A DNA stretch of 64,000 bases from Spirogloea muscicola (GCA_009602725.1 WELB01000062.1:580337-644336), one strand, 5' to 3'; numbered from the stretch's first letter, positions 10,726 to 21,915 are shown. Translations and numbers: made by a program. Notes: generated by a model not told the origin, from the sequence alone.

Positions 10726-12433
10726 TTATAGGATGGGGCACTGGCCTCTGGCATTGAGCAGTTGCGATGCATCTCCTTTAGCCGCCACAATATTATCAGG
10801 TCGAGCTGGGGCACCAACCATGGCCAGTGAGCTTGATTGTCTACTGCTAGTGCTAGCTTTCTGAGCAGTATCGCTGACTTGGTTTCTCGCTGCTGGCGAA
10901 ACGGCATTCACCATTTGTGTCGCCGAGCTCGTGATTTGTTGCCTGTTGGGCACTAGTGGCGTAGCAAGTGACTTGGATCCCAAGGATCTGCCTTCTGCTT
11001 TGCGCAACCTCGACGGGCTAACAGCTGCGGCTGCTGCAAGCGTTGAGGATGCCAAGCGAGCTGCCACAACGTCAACTGCAGCACCAACCTGCAGCAGGTC
11101 TTTATCTGCTGCATGTGCCGTAGAGCTTGATATGCGCCTCTTGCTTCGTGTTGATGGCGATGACTTAGAAGCGTTTGCTTTTGCCACCTCGGACCCCAAG
11201 GGCTTGACAGCGGCAGCAGCAATAAGTGTCGCGGAGACCAGGCGCGATATGGCGGTGTCATCATCAGCGGAAGCGGCTATGACGACTTGCTCCGGTGGAG
11301 AGAGGGGTACAGGCCAGACGTAGGGCTTGTCTGTGGCCTCAGGCCACCTATACTGGCCATAGAACTCGGGGTCTTTGCGCAGGAGATTGGACCTGTGCGA
11401 CGCATGCAGCTCCTCATCGCCTGCAAGTGTGGAGGCACGCCATGACCGTAAGCGAGCAAGACAACAACACGCTTGCGGCCTTCAATCAGAAGATGGGTGC
11501 ATCAAATGACATGAGGGAGCCTGTCTGTACCTGCAGTGCTCCTCATATGACTCAGACGGAACTGACTTCCATGTCATGTTCTCCATCCTTATTTATCATG
11601 GTTGTAGTCGTTGCTTACAATCTGCTTTGGTTGGGCTGCTGGGTCATACCAAACCAAGCGGGCATCTCAGCAGACTCGGCGACTGGCACAGGCACGGGCT
11701 CCAATATGACGTTGCGGAAGCCGCGGCTGCTCCATTCAAGCAGGCACTCATTGTAGTAGAGTGCCAGCGCATCCGCATAGCCGCGCCACATGCGCACGAC
11801 CGGCGAGTTCTTCCACGCATTTGACTTGGCCTTACCAGTGATCACGTTCAAAATTTGGAATGCCTCGACCCTCTGCAAGGAGCGCCACAGTGTGGCGCTG
11901 AGAAAGCAACCAAAGAGCAGCGACAGAAGCCAACCGCATGCCCATGATTTTTGACCAACACATGTTAACATGGCTGCTCTCCATTACAACTTAAGGTATG
12001 ACATGTGAATGCTAGATGCCAAGCCACCGCTTAATAGCAAATAAAGTTGAACATTGAGCTCGTCTGCAGCTAAACCCAACCACTAAGCGACCTGAGACGT
12101 CTTTCACTACCGAAGTTTTAACCCGCACGCTTTCACGACCTTGTCACCACATGCCTTGAGTGTCCCACTCACCTGCTTGCCGAGCCGCCGGTTGTCCAGG
12201 CTGCGTACCGATGCCGCGAAGTCAGGGAAGGGCAGGAAGGTCTGGAGGCCCCTGACTCCCAGAGGCGATGGCGGCGGCCGCCATGAAGGGCGTCCAAGCG
12301 GGGAGGCGGGCAGGGGGACGAAGAGGCGGCACAGCCTCCAGGACTGCGCAGAGCCAAGCCTGGCGCCTGGCCCTCCGCAGCACCAGGCTCCAGCGACCTG
12401 CCCCGCGGAGGCCGTGGCGGCAAGCGCCGCCAT
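10726..12433 (-). CDS. MSMEG_6728-family protein, tandem copy A
   Basis: Homologue of a bacterial (mainly actinobacterial) conserved family that seems related to small pyrimidine-dimer-type DNA glycosylases; the function is inferred only from that. Three exons, 12173-12433, 11650-11872 and 10726-11420, give 392 aa. Family blocks occur in order: GLQTFLPFPDFAASVRSLDN (62-81) with RRLGKQ, RVEAFQILNVITGKAKSNAW, VVRMWRGYADALALYYNECL, MPAWFGDEELHASHRSNLLR and KDPEFYGQYRWPEATDKPYV. The last 150 residues are a low-complexity Ala/Ser/Lys tail absent from bacterial members. The ATG at 12433 is chosen; the N-terminal 60 residues (Arg/Ala/Pro-rich, no acids near the start) could target an organelle. Its paralogue B follows 2 kb upstream on the same strand. 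Confidence 0.85.
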
Positions 12434-13300
12434 GCCCTCGGCGCTGGCGGCGCTGTGCTCAGACGTCAAGCTACGGCTTTCCAACGTCCGGCTCTACCGA
12501 GTGAGCCCGTTGCAGCGGCTGCCGGAGTGCCGCCGGTCCCTGGGACGGCGTTCGCGGCGGCGACGGCTGCAGTCTCAGGCGCCGCGTTCCAGAGCCGACC
12601 CAAGGCTCGCCACAGAGAGCGCAGAGGGTAGGCGCCGCGCGCAAGCGGCGCCGCTGGCTGCGCTGCCGCGAGCCGAAGGGCCGCCCGCCGCCGGGCCTCG
12701 CAGCGTGGGCCACCTTTGCACCTCACGCCCGGATAAGGCCTCCGGGCGGCGACGGCGGCGGTCGGCAGCGGCCGCGGCGGTGGCGGCGGCGGCGATGGCG
12801 GCGGCGGCGGCGGCGGCGGTGGGGGCCTGGTCACTGTGGCTGCTAACGCAAGTCAATTGCGATGTCTCTTGGCTATTAACCGCTTCCATCAGCGAACACG
12901 CCCACGGTCCGGCATCGCCGCTCGCGAGACGAGGTCGACCGTCGGCGGTGACCTCCAGCGCACGGCTCCGTGCTCGGAAGCCAGCGCCATTAGGGCGGGG
13001 GTTATGGTAACCCCCCCTCTTCTCTATGGGCGCGCACTTCTCTATGGTAACCCGATCGCCGGGCACCAGGCAAACCGGGTTCTCCGGGCTGACGTGGCTC
13101 CCCGCCCCAGCGCCCAGCTGCCCCTCCGCCCTCGCGACGACGAGGTGAGCCCTCCCCAATGGGGCGAGGGCTGTGCAACAGTTGACAAGGTCCGAAGGGG
13201 CCTGAAACCGCTGAAACAACAGAAGTAAGCAAGTACCATGTAGGATAACCAACTTATTAACCTCCATTTAGCAGCCGTAAGTCAGAAAGACCAGCCGTCT
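12434..13300. promoter_or_regulatory. GC-rich upstream region of copy A with GGC trinucleotide run
   Basis: Very GC-rich sequence upstream of the copy A start. At 12747-12828 it has an imperfect GGC run. Near 13005-13060 ctctatggtaac occurs as a spaced direct repeat. Long open frames here are Ala/Arg/Gly-rich composition artefacts. Nothing identifies a specific site. Confidence 0.4.
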
Positions 13301-14479
13301 CGACCCTCTATGGCGTTGTTGGCACGGCGACTGCCTTGGTGACTGGATGGTATAGCATCTTCTTTCTTTGGGCTGGCCTTCCCTCCCTTTCACAGCCATC
13401 GCCCCCATCAAATGAGCTTCTTATCTCCCTTACTACTTCCATGGCCATCCGCTGTGCAGCTTGCTTCTCTTCGCCCAGTTTGCCCTTCCTTGTCAAGGTT
13501 CCACGTTAGATTGACAGGTACTTTTGGCTGGCCTTCCACAGCCACCATCCCCTCTTGGAAAAGCCCAACTGGTAGAAGAAGTCTTCCACTTCACTTTGTC
13601 AACTTTGTCCATCCTGCATGTGAGCAAATTTCTCCACTTGACTTTGAAAAATTTGTGCATCCTGAATGAGAGCCCCTTCTCGCCATCTCATGCCGGCTTA
13701 CTACTTATGTGTTTCTTTCATCTGAAGATCACGACAACTGCCTAAAGCCCCCCAGTGTCCGCTCGTCTCTCCGTCTCTTCGAGTCGCCTTGGCAGATATT
13801 GTGCATGTGTCTTCATTCTCCTGGCCTTCCACAAAGTCTAGCACTCTCTAGGAGCATCAGCTTTGTCTTGATTTGTCCTTGCGCACTTATTACCTTTTGG
13901 AGATGGAGCTTTACCCTGTCCTCCGCGCAGCATTCACTGTTATCCATGAAGTTAGTTGCCATGACGATACATATTTATTGCCCTCATGATGAAGTACAAA
14001 GAGATGACCTTCTATGACATTCATACCCATTTGCCAGAATGCTGATTCACAAACCTCTGGCTTTCACTCAAGCAACCAAAATGCTGCCAGTAGCTAAAAG
14101 CAGAGCACTGACATATCCTGGAAGACCTCGATGATCAGAGGCAAGACCTTCTCCTCCTCCATTACTTTCTCGAATGAACAAAGGACCGATATTGACTTGC
14201 AAGCAAATGCTCTTTGAAATAAAATTCTCCTCTGCTCACACGTACTCTTTCTCTCTCAACAAGATGACTTCGCGACTTATTCTGCTCCATCCTTCTGGAC
14301 AAGCTTAGACCGCTTTGTCCTCTGTGTTCTAGCTCTTGGTTTACCTAGTACAGCTTTGCCTGTGGCTGACGCCTGTTCAGTCTCTATGCTTGGGCCCTCT
14401 TGTGGGCTAGGCAGGTCGGCAATGCTTTCAACAGCAACAGAGATGCTACTTCCCACCCTAATTGCTTGACCTGCTTGCT
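13301..14479. other. Intergenic, decayed repeat fragments only
   Basis: Pyrimidine-rich stretch between the two MSMEG_6728-type genes. Around 13368-13410 and 13525-13570 the phrase ggctggccttcc…cacagcca looks like decayed copies of the short dispersed repeat found repeatedly at 16.5, 36, 45 and 55 kb. I see no gene. Confidence 0.4.
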
Positions 14480-15744
14480 CTACACAGCAGGAACCCCTGC
14501 TGAGCTTACATTTGTTTGGCGCTTGTGCTGCCTAGCTAAGGCCCTGGTTTCTCTGGCAGCCTTTTCCAGCGCTGTGCGTTCTGCTGCAATTGCCTTCACG
14601 TCCTTAATGTCCTGTATGCCACCAACCGCTCGTGTGGCTCGTTTTCTCATTGGCTTGAGCTCCCCTGCCATTGGCTCCTCATTACGCTCCATGGGAACTG
14701 GCCACCAGTAAGGAGAGCCTGGTGTATCCTGCCAGCCGAACTGGCCATAGTGCTCCGCATCTTTTGCCAGGAGCATGGAGCGGTGGGACTTGTGAATCAC
14801 ATCATTACCTGCGCACTGAGACTATATTACACAACACCTTCTGTGCAGCTTGCGTGGATGATGAAAGGACGACATGAGCAGTTCGGAAGCACTACAGATT
14901 TTACCTAGCCAAGGGGGCATTTCAACGTCGCCCTCAATTGTGGCGGGCTCCAACAGCACATTGTTTCGGCCTCGTTCTGACCACTCCTGCCACGTCATCA
15001 CAAGGGACAAGGAGCTTCAAATAACGACTTGCATGTTATGCCCCAATGACCGAATCCTCAACTAAGGACATTGATTCTAAGAATCTATGCAACGTATTAA
15101 GTGTCATTTTTGAGCACTTCCAAAAACTGGAGTGCAAATAGGCAGAAATATAGGCTGGCTCATTTCACCTGCAAACACTGGTTGTAGTACAGGTACAGGG
15201 CTTTTGTGTGTCCTCGCCACATGCGGACGCATGGATGGTTCTGCCATGCCTTTGACGTTGCCTTTCCAGTCACGATGTTGAGAATCTGGTATGCCTCCAC
15301 CCTCTGGTCCAGCGCTGCGTACGTTGAGCAGCAGTAAGCTAAGCAGCTGAGGTAATGGACACTGCACCTCAGTAGCTCAAATCCTGCAAGGGCTGAACTG
15401 GACAAGGAGCAAGGGGCTGGTTGAAATGGACAAGGAGCAAGCTCCTTGCCCATGTTAGACTTGAAGCATTGTCGCAAAAATTCCTTTTTGCCAGATCACC
15501 ATATTATGTAAAGTGTTTTTACCTGCTTGCCAAGCCGCTTGGTGTCAAGGCACTTGATGGACGCCGCAAAATCTGGGTATGGCAGGAATGTTTGCAGGCC
15601 TCTTATCTGAAATGGCTGATACGTAGCAGCTGGCGGCAGTACGGAGTGTACCGGGAAGACTGCCCAGCCAGCTGCACTACCTTGTGCAGGCCGGCCAGAC
15701 GACTGCTGTATGCGAGCCATCAGGAACCGCGACGCGTGAAGCAT
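14480..15744 (-). CDS. MSMEG_6728-family protein, tandem copy B
   Basis: Paralogue of copy A. Four exons (15523-15744, 15169-15303, 14905-14986, 14480-14808) total 256 codons including stop, 255 aa, all phases closing. The same blocks are present: IRGLQTFLPYPDFAASIKCL, DTKRLGKQ, RVEAYQILNIVTGKATSKAW, CVRMWRGHTKALYLYYNQCL, MPPWLGNDVIHKSHRSMLLA, KDAEHYGQFGWQDTPGSPYW. It keeps the family's ending WWPV and then has a short charged tail (EERTALEKAARETRALARQ type) instead of A's long tail. An intron between YYNQCLQ and EWSERGR is absent from copy A. The intron after GKQ and the one inside the PxWxG(D/N) codon are shared, so the duplication happened after those two were present. Confidence 0.87.
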
Positions 15745-16099
15745 CTTCTTCAGCAGCCTTCGGAAGGTTCAGACGGTATGCTTGCTACTGACGAAAGGCT
15801 TCCTGTGCGGTGGCAACAGTCACAACAGGCACTTTGCACAGCTGCAACGAAGTGCAGCTTTCCTCTCAGCCTGACACGGATGCGGCAGCAGGCTGGGACG
15901 CTCTCCTGAGAGCCAGCAGCGACCAGTCACGCCTGCCGCAACGGGGTGCGAGACCTCGAGCTCCCGAGCGATGGCAGCCGCTGAGCTAGTGGTCTGTTGT
16001 GGTTGGCCGCAGCGACGTCAGCTAGCACCGAGTGTGCTTGAGCGACGGTGGGCTCGATCGATAAGAAATTCCCGTCTCCTACAACTCATTCCCATCCCT

Positions 16100-16372
16100 A
16101 GTCTCCGCTCGTTCCCACACAGCCGAGCAGACCGGGCAAGGACGTTTAGTACGTCAGGCCCGAACGTAGGACAAGTACGGCGCATGAGTCGAAAGGGACA
16201 AGGGAGGCTAATCCGAGCCTACGAAGTCTTGGCTAACGGGGCAAAACGTGGGGGAGAAAAAGCTCTTCGAGCGTTGGTGGGGACGGCCAGCGCGAGAGGA
16301 AAGGGCGGTGGGCGAAAGGAGGAACCAGAACAGTGCATAGGCTTAAACTGGCCTCACTTTTCTCGGATCTGA
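16100..16372 (+). mobile_element. LINE fragment (region next to reverse transcriptase), tentative
   Basis: One open stretch reads RRMSRKGQGRLIRAYEVLAN followed by GAKRGGEKALRALVG. This resembles the linker before the reverse transcriptase of RLE-type LINEs, where a basic helix is followed by xRAYxxLxSxG and an Ala/Leu-rich helix. No RT motif follows. LINE 3' tails of the window lie next to it at 16.4-16.9 kb. The call rests on a weak pattern. Confidence 0.3.
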
Positions 16373-16511
16373 GGCTCCTCACTCGCTATTGAGTGGTTCA
16401 TCCTCCCCCAGTTCTGAGATAGCGCTATTGGCACCCTTCGTAATCTGGCCACTTCGAATATACGACATTTCCTTCGAACCTTGTCAAACCGTTTCGGGCT
16501 GGCTTCTCACA

Positions 16512-16589
16512 GAAGAAGTGGCTCTCCCAATGGGGGCAAGGGCTGTGAGAAGCCACAGCCCTTGCCCCCATTGGAAGAGCCATTTCTTC
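16512..16589. repeat. Palindromic copy of the short dispersed repeat R1
   Basis: Left arm 16512-16547 and right arm 16554-16589 are inverted copies with 2 mismatches in 36, separated by 6 bases. The unit (…ctctcccaatgggggcaagg…) is the R1 repeat that recurs singly or inverted at about 34.65, 36.4, 36.65, 38.15, 45.3, 46.29, 55.48 and 59.39 kb. Confidence 0.9.
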
Positions 16590-17464
16590 TTGCCCCCACT
16601 GGGAGGGCCACTTTCTTTCACTTACGCGCACCGCGCCCTCCTTCTGGACAACAGTAAGCTCATTCAGACCTGCATCTACTGACTAGACGTTACTGAGAGT
16701 CCGCTTGCTGCTGTCTCAGTCCTTAGCACTCCGGTTCCTTCAGACCTTGTCCATTCCTCTGGGCTGGCCTCTCCCAGCCACCAGTTAATCTGGCCGCGCT
16801 TGCAATTTAAAAGCCCATCCAGGGAGGGTGGGCTGTGATCGCTAGCCCGAGAAATGATTGCCAGATCGGCGGAATAGAGCGCTATTTGCCGGCCACCCCG
16901 AAACGGGCATGAGGGACCCCCCGGCCGGCCGGCCCACCCGCTGCGCCTCCACCGAGGCCCCCGCCGCCGCCTCGAGACCCGCGCCCAGAGGGTGGGCCCC
17001 ACCCCATCCCCTTGCCACGCGTCGCGACCACCCGTGGCCGCAACGTGGCAATCCAGCTGCAGCGCCGCAGACGGGCAGCGCCACGCGTCCCCCGAAGCCT
17101 AGCTGCTGCCACTTGGCACCCAGCTGGCCGCAAAGGCGGCGGAGCGGGTGAGGCGCGGGCGGGGCTGGACGGGGCGGGGAGGCGGGCCCCGCCACGTGTC
17201 GCGCCACGCGGGCCGCCCCGCTGGCGGGCTTTCGGCGCGGGCGGCTGCGGGGCCGCTGCGCTGCGCGACGCGTGGCAGCGGGAGGGAGGGGGGGAAGGGG
17301 AAGGGGGGGTGAGGTGGTATACAGTCGCACAAGCAGAGCCTCCAGTCCCAACACCGCAGTCCCCCTCTCGACCACCAACGCCGCCGCCGCCGCCACTGCC
17401 GCCTCCGCCGCCGCTGCCGCCGCCGCCGCAGCCTCAGCCGCCGCACCTCAGCTCCCTCGCCGCC

Positions 17465-19672
17465 ATGGCCACCACGCTCGCCATGGCCTCCGGCCTCGCC
17501 GCCCCTGCGGCCGTGCCCGCGCTGTCCAGCCGCTCGCAGCTCGCGGGCGCCCCTGTCGTCGCCGCCCCCCTGGCCGGCCCTCCTCGTGCACGCCAGCAGC
17601 CCGCCGTCGTCCGTGCATCCGCCGACGAGGTTCGCAGAGCCGCTTTGCCTCCACCCTTACCAGCAATTGTTGATTAGCCAGCCGTCACTGTGAAGCAGGA
17701 CATCAGACCTGCAGATTTCATAACCCTTAGCAGATGGAGAGAAGTTGTCATGCGTCACTCAGTTGTATGGGTCTGTGTGGTGCCTTTTGCCTTCGCTAGA
17801 TTATTCTTTTGAAAATTTTGCCTACAGAGTTTCATACATACTTAAATTCATTGCACTGAGCTGCATTATGACTGTGGTATGTGACAGACCTCCACACCTG
17901 TGAACAAGGCCAAGGCCGCCCGCCGCACAGCCATGTTGGCGCTGAGCTCCGCCACCATCGCTCTGGACGCACTCGTTGGTGGCCAGTCCGTCGAGGCCGC
18001 CTGGATGCCTCGCCGGGAGGTCAAGGAGTTTGCCGCTGAGACTCTGTCAGAGCCAGCAGAGGGTGTTGCACGCGCCGGCATCAACGTCAGCCAGCAGCTG
18101 AGTGGCGCGGCCAAGGACGTGGCGCAGGGTGCTGGCAACCAGCTCAAGGGTGCAGTGGGAGGCGCGAGCAACTTCCAGGCTCCCAACCTCACTGGCGATG
18201 CCAAGAACATTGGCAAGAACTTCTTTGGCAAGGCCAAGTCCAATGTCGGCGATCTCAAGGGTGCCGCCTCGGACGTCCAGGGCAAGGCCAAGGGTCTGTT
18301 CGGCCAGGCCAAGTCCAACCTTCCCAACGCCGGTGACGCCAAGGGTCTCTACGGTCAAGCCAAGGGCGCAGCATCAAGCATCCAGGGGCAAGCAAGCGGT
18401 GCAGGCTCTGATCTCCAGGGCCAGGCCAAGGGTCTCTTCGGCCAAGCCAAGTCCAACTTCGGTGGCGCCAGGGGTGCCACCTCCAGCCTGACGGGCCAGG
18501 CCAAGGGTGCTGCCTCCGACCTCCAGGGCCAGGCCAAGGGTCTATTCGGCCAGGCCAAGTCCAACCTCCCCAATGCTGGTGATGCCAAGGGCTTGTTCGG
18601 GAATGCCAAGAGCGCGGTTGATGATGTCCAAGGACAGGCCAAGGGCTTCTTTGGCCAGGCCAAGTCCAACCTCCCCAGCGTAGGCAATGCCAAGGGACTC
18701 TTCGGCGATGCAAAGAGTGCAGCAGGCGACGTGCAGGGCCAGGCTAAGGGTCTCTTCGGCCAGGCCAAGTCCAACCTTCCCAGCAGTGGTGATGCCAAGG
18801 GCCTGTTCGGCCAGGCCAAGGGTGCTGCCTCCGACCTCCAAGGCCAGGCCAATGGCGCTGGCTCCAACCTCCAGGGGCAGGCCAAGGGTCTCTTCGGCCA
18901 GGCCAAGTCCAACCTCCCCAATGCAGGCGATGCCAAGGGACTCTTTGGCAACGTGAAGAGCGCAGCTGATGATGTGCAGGGCCAGGCGAAGGGTTTCTTT
19001 GGCCAGGCCAAGTCAAACCTTCCCGATGCTGGTGATGCTAAGGGCCTCTTCGGCCAGGCGAAGGCCAACCTCCCCAACGTAGGCAACGCCAAGGGGCTCT
19101 TTGGTGATGCAAAGAGCGCAGCTGACGATGTGCAGGGCCAGGCAAAGGGTCTCTTCGGGCAGGCCAAGTCTAACCTTCCCAATGCCGGTGATGCCAAGGG
19201 GCTGTTTGGCCAGGCCAAGGGCACTGCCTCCGACCTCCAAGGCCAGGCCAAGGGTGCTAGCTCCGACCTCCAGGGACAAGCCAAAAGCCTCTTTGGGCAG
19301 GCCAAGTCCAACCTTCCCAATGCAGGTGATGCCAAGGGACTCTTTGGTGATGCCAAGGGTGCTGCCTCCGATCTTCAGGGCCAGGCCAGGGGTGCTGGTG
19401 CTGATCTCCAGGGTCAGGCCAAAGGCTTGTTCGGTCAGGCCAAGTCCAACTTGAGCGGCAAGGGGCTTCTCGGTGATGTGAAGAGTGCTGCTGACGATCT
19501 GCAGGGCCAGACCAGCGGTGCTAGCTCTGATCTCCAGGGCAAGACCAAGGGCGCTTTGAGCAGCGCAGCTAGCAAAGCGCAATCTCTCACTGACAGCAAC
19601 CCGCTATCTGGTGTGCAAGATGCCGTCCAGGGCGCGGTCGATTCCATCACGTCCAACCTCCCCGGCCAATAG
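17465..19672 (+). CDS. Plastid-targeted repetitive LEA-like protein
   Basis: Two exons, 17465-17629 and 17888-19672, give 649 aa. Residues 1 to about 52 are Ala/Ser/Pro/Arg-rich and acid-free, ending VVRASA, a good chloroplast transit peptide. They are followed by ARR (66-68), a hydrophobic stretch AMLALSSATIALDAL and VEA/A (90-93), which looks like a twin-arginine thylakoid-lumen signal. The rest is about a dozen imperfect repeats built on AKSNLPNAGDAKGLFG alternating with xAKGAASDLQGQ, rich in Gly, Ala, Lys, Gln and Asp and poor in Cys and Trp. That hydrophilic, amphipathic composition is typical of late embryogenesis abundant proteins, and chloroplast LEA proteins are known from Chlorella. 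The repeat itself matches no family I can name. Protection of thylakoids against drying or freezing is inference. Confidence 0.8.
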
Positions 19673-19708
19673 ATTCTTTTTCCAACCTCCCCGGCCAATA
19701 GATTCTTT
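19652..19708 (+). repeat. Tandem duplication across the LEA-like stop codon
   Basis: The last codons, stop and first 3' UTR bases of the LEA-like gene (tccaacctccccggccaata…ttt) are repeated immediately downstream, about 28-29 bases per copy. The second copy carries a second in-register-looking CCAATAG outside the gene. Confidence 0.92.
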
Positions 19709-19952
19709 GTATCCAGTGGTTTTTGCAGCTGACAGATTTAAGTTGTTCCTAGTGGATAGAATTGTACACTAAGCCCTGTTTTTGTTCACTTAATGTGGGA
19801 CCACAGCTCCTGCTTTGACTTCACTTTTTTGTATATCCAGTAGGCGCAAGCTGCTGGTAGACTTGGGAAACATGCATCAACCCATTATAATATAACTGTA
19901 ACTTGTCTTTTTGTATATTCCACTTGAGTGTTGTTCAAGCTCTTATAAGGCT

Positions 19953-20820
19953 TATAAAGCTCATGCAACTTGTGACCTTATCCTTCACCATTGTTGAGGG
20001 ATAGTAGGTATAGAAGCACAAAAACAAGCTCGGACACCATGGATACAAGAAACTTTTGCCTCTGCTAATCTACACACTCAATGCAAAACACTCCCTGCAA
20101 AACACATAAATATTACACACTTTACATGAGTATCAACTTGACTATTTGTGACACTGTCCAACAGCAACCATGACCCAATCAACAGCACCTCATGATGTTC
20201 ACTGGTTGATTTATGCACCATGTGCATTCAATACTCAGGACAAATGGTGGAAAATTACACAACAATATTTTATCCAAAAATAATAACATTGAGAACATAT
20301 TGATAAGGAAGTTAGCAAATTTTGAAAATTGAAATATCAATCGTTAAATATGGGAGACATGTATGAAATCTGATTGATAAAGCTCATTGCAATTTGTGAC
20401 CTTACCCTTCACCATTGTTTCGAAACAGTAGGCATATAAGTACGAAAACAAGCTCGGACATCAACGATATATGGAAAATATGCCTCTGGTAACCTACACA
20501 CTCCATGCAAAACACTCCCTGCAAAACACATAAGTGTTACACACTTTACATAGAGTACCAACTCTTGACGATTTGTGACACTGTCCAACAGTAACCATGA
20601 CCCAATCAACAGCACCTTATGATGTTTACTGGTCAATTTATGTCTATGTCTATTGCATACTTAGGACAAATGGTGCAAAATTACACATAACAAATGTTCC
20701 ATCCAAACATTGTTATCAATAATTATCACTGAGAACATGTTGATAAGAAAGTGAGCAAATTTTGAAAATTGATATATCAATTGTTAAGTATGTTAGACAT
20801 GTATGAAATATGATTGATGA
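19953..20820. repeat. Two-copy tandem duplication, about 425 bp per unit, AT-rich
   Basis: Unit 1 (about 19953-20380) and unit 2 (about 20381-20820) align along their whole length with roughly 85 to 90% identity by eye. Shared phrases are ccttcaccattgtt, aacaagctcggaca, gcaaaacactccctgcaaaa, gacactgtccaacag and gacatgtatgaaat. No coding frame survives in both units. It sits in the 3' flank of the LEA-like gene. Confidence 0.88.
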
Positions 20821-21287
20821 GAGCATCGCCCATGTTTATCAACACAATCTTAATGACAGACTAGTTTTTACCAAGAGAAATATTCTAGCCAAAACAAACA
20901 CCCTGCAAAATGTGGATCAAACCCACACGCCACCTACATGCACCCGCAGAATGTGGAGTCACCCACACTCCCACCATCATGCACTTGGCCTCCTGGCGAT
21001 TGATACTCGGCATAGTCACAACATTGTAACTGAGTTGCCATACTAAATGGGATATTGCAACGAATATGTCTATTCTTACCTCTCCGCAGTGCGCTGAAGA
21101 CAAGGCTGACTGTTTAAGGCTGACTTCTTGTGGGTTGAGGTCACCGGTCTTTTGGGTTTCCCCTTTGAATGTGGTAATAGAGTGTGGTCCAATGTGGTAA
21201 TAGAGTCAGTTGTCAGAGACTGAATCTCCACAACGACAGCCAAGGCAGCAGCTAACATAAGACCAGCCTGAAAGTGCACGTGACTGT

Positions 21288-21437
21288 CCAGTAATCAGTA
21301 AGATGTACAACAACCCGCCGAACCATGCCAGGGCCTACCACTAGGAAGACGGTCGAGCTCCTCAGCCTTGATCCGTCTTCCTCGTGGTAGACCCTGGCAT
21401 GGTTAGGCAGCTTATTGTACATCTTACTGATTACTGG
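21288..21437 (-). repeat. Long imperfect hairpin, candidate MITE or small-RNA precursor
   Basis: Arms 21288-21352 and 21373-21437 are inverted copies of 65 bases with 6 differences, around a 20-base loop. Three of the six differences are C-A on the plus strand but G-U on the minus strand, so a minus-strand transcript would pair at 62 of 65 positions. The ends read ccagtaatcagtaagatgta and its complement. I see no transposase and no clear target-site duplication. It could be a small palindromic transposon or a microRNA-type precursor. Confidence 0.6.
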
Positions 21438-21915
21438 AGCTCGACATGCTTCTTTCCGAAGTTGCCATCCTATGGCTAACAATGAACGCGTTCTCCAAGA
21501 ATCTGCAAAGAGACTTTACATATTTCTGCTGCGCAAAATGCAATTGTCGCAGCTTTAAAGAGCTTCAACCCTAACTTGGGACAGATGTAGCACAAAATGG
21601 CAAAATACATTGAATATGGGCTGTGTTGATATATTCTGTAAGCTGTGGGCATCACAATGACTCAGCTAGATTTGAGGGACGGAAGTGACTTGTTCAAACG
21701 TCTGCTAGACTGCACTGTGCTGCCATTCCATCGGCACTTCTCAATCTGCCGAGAAAGTACGTAAATTGCACCACTGGAAGTGGCATTTAACACCAGCAAC
21801 CTGTAACAGGCCTTAAGAACCAGAAAAGACGAGCAGGGTGTATTAGCAGTATGTAACACGTGAATACAATGCTTGTGCTGTGCAGGACTGCCTCAGCGAT
21901 AAGCACGCCGGATGC

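Noticed and set aside
12141-13010. 289-codon plus-strand frame rich in Arg and Ala
   Set aside because: It runs antisense through exon 1 of the MSMEG_6728-type gene and ends in a GGC run; a composition artefact.
18355-19356. 333-codon minus-strand frame opposite the LEA-like exon
   Set aside because: It is the mirror of the repetitive coding exon. The plus-strand frame has the transit peptide, intron and LEA composition.
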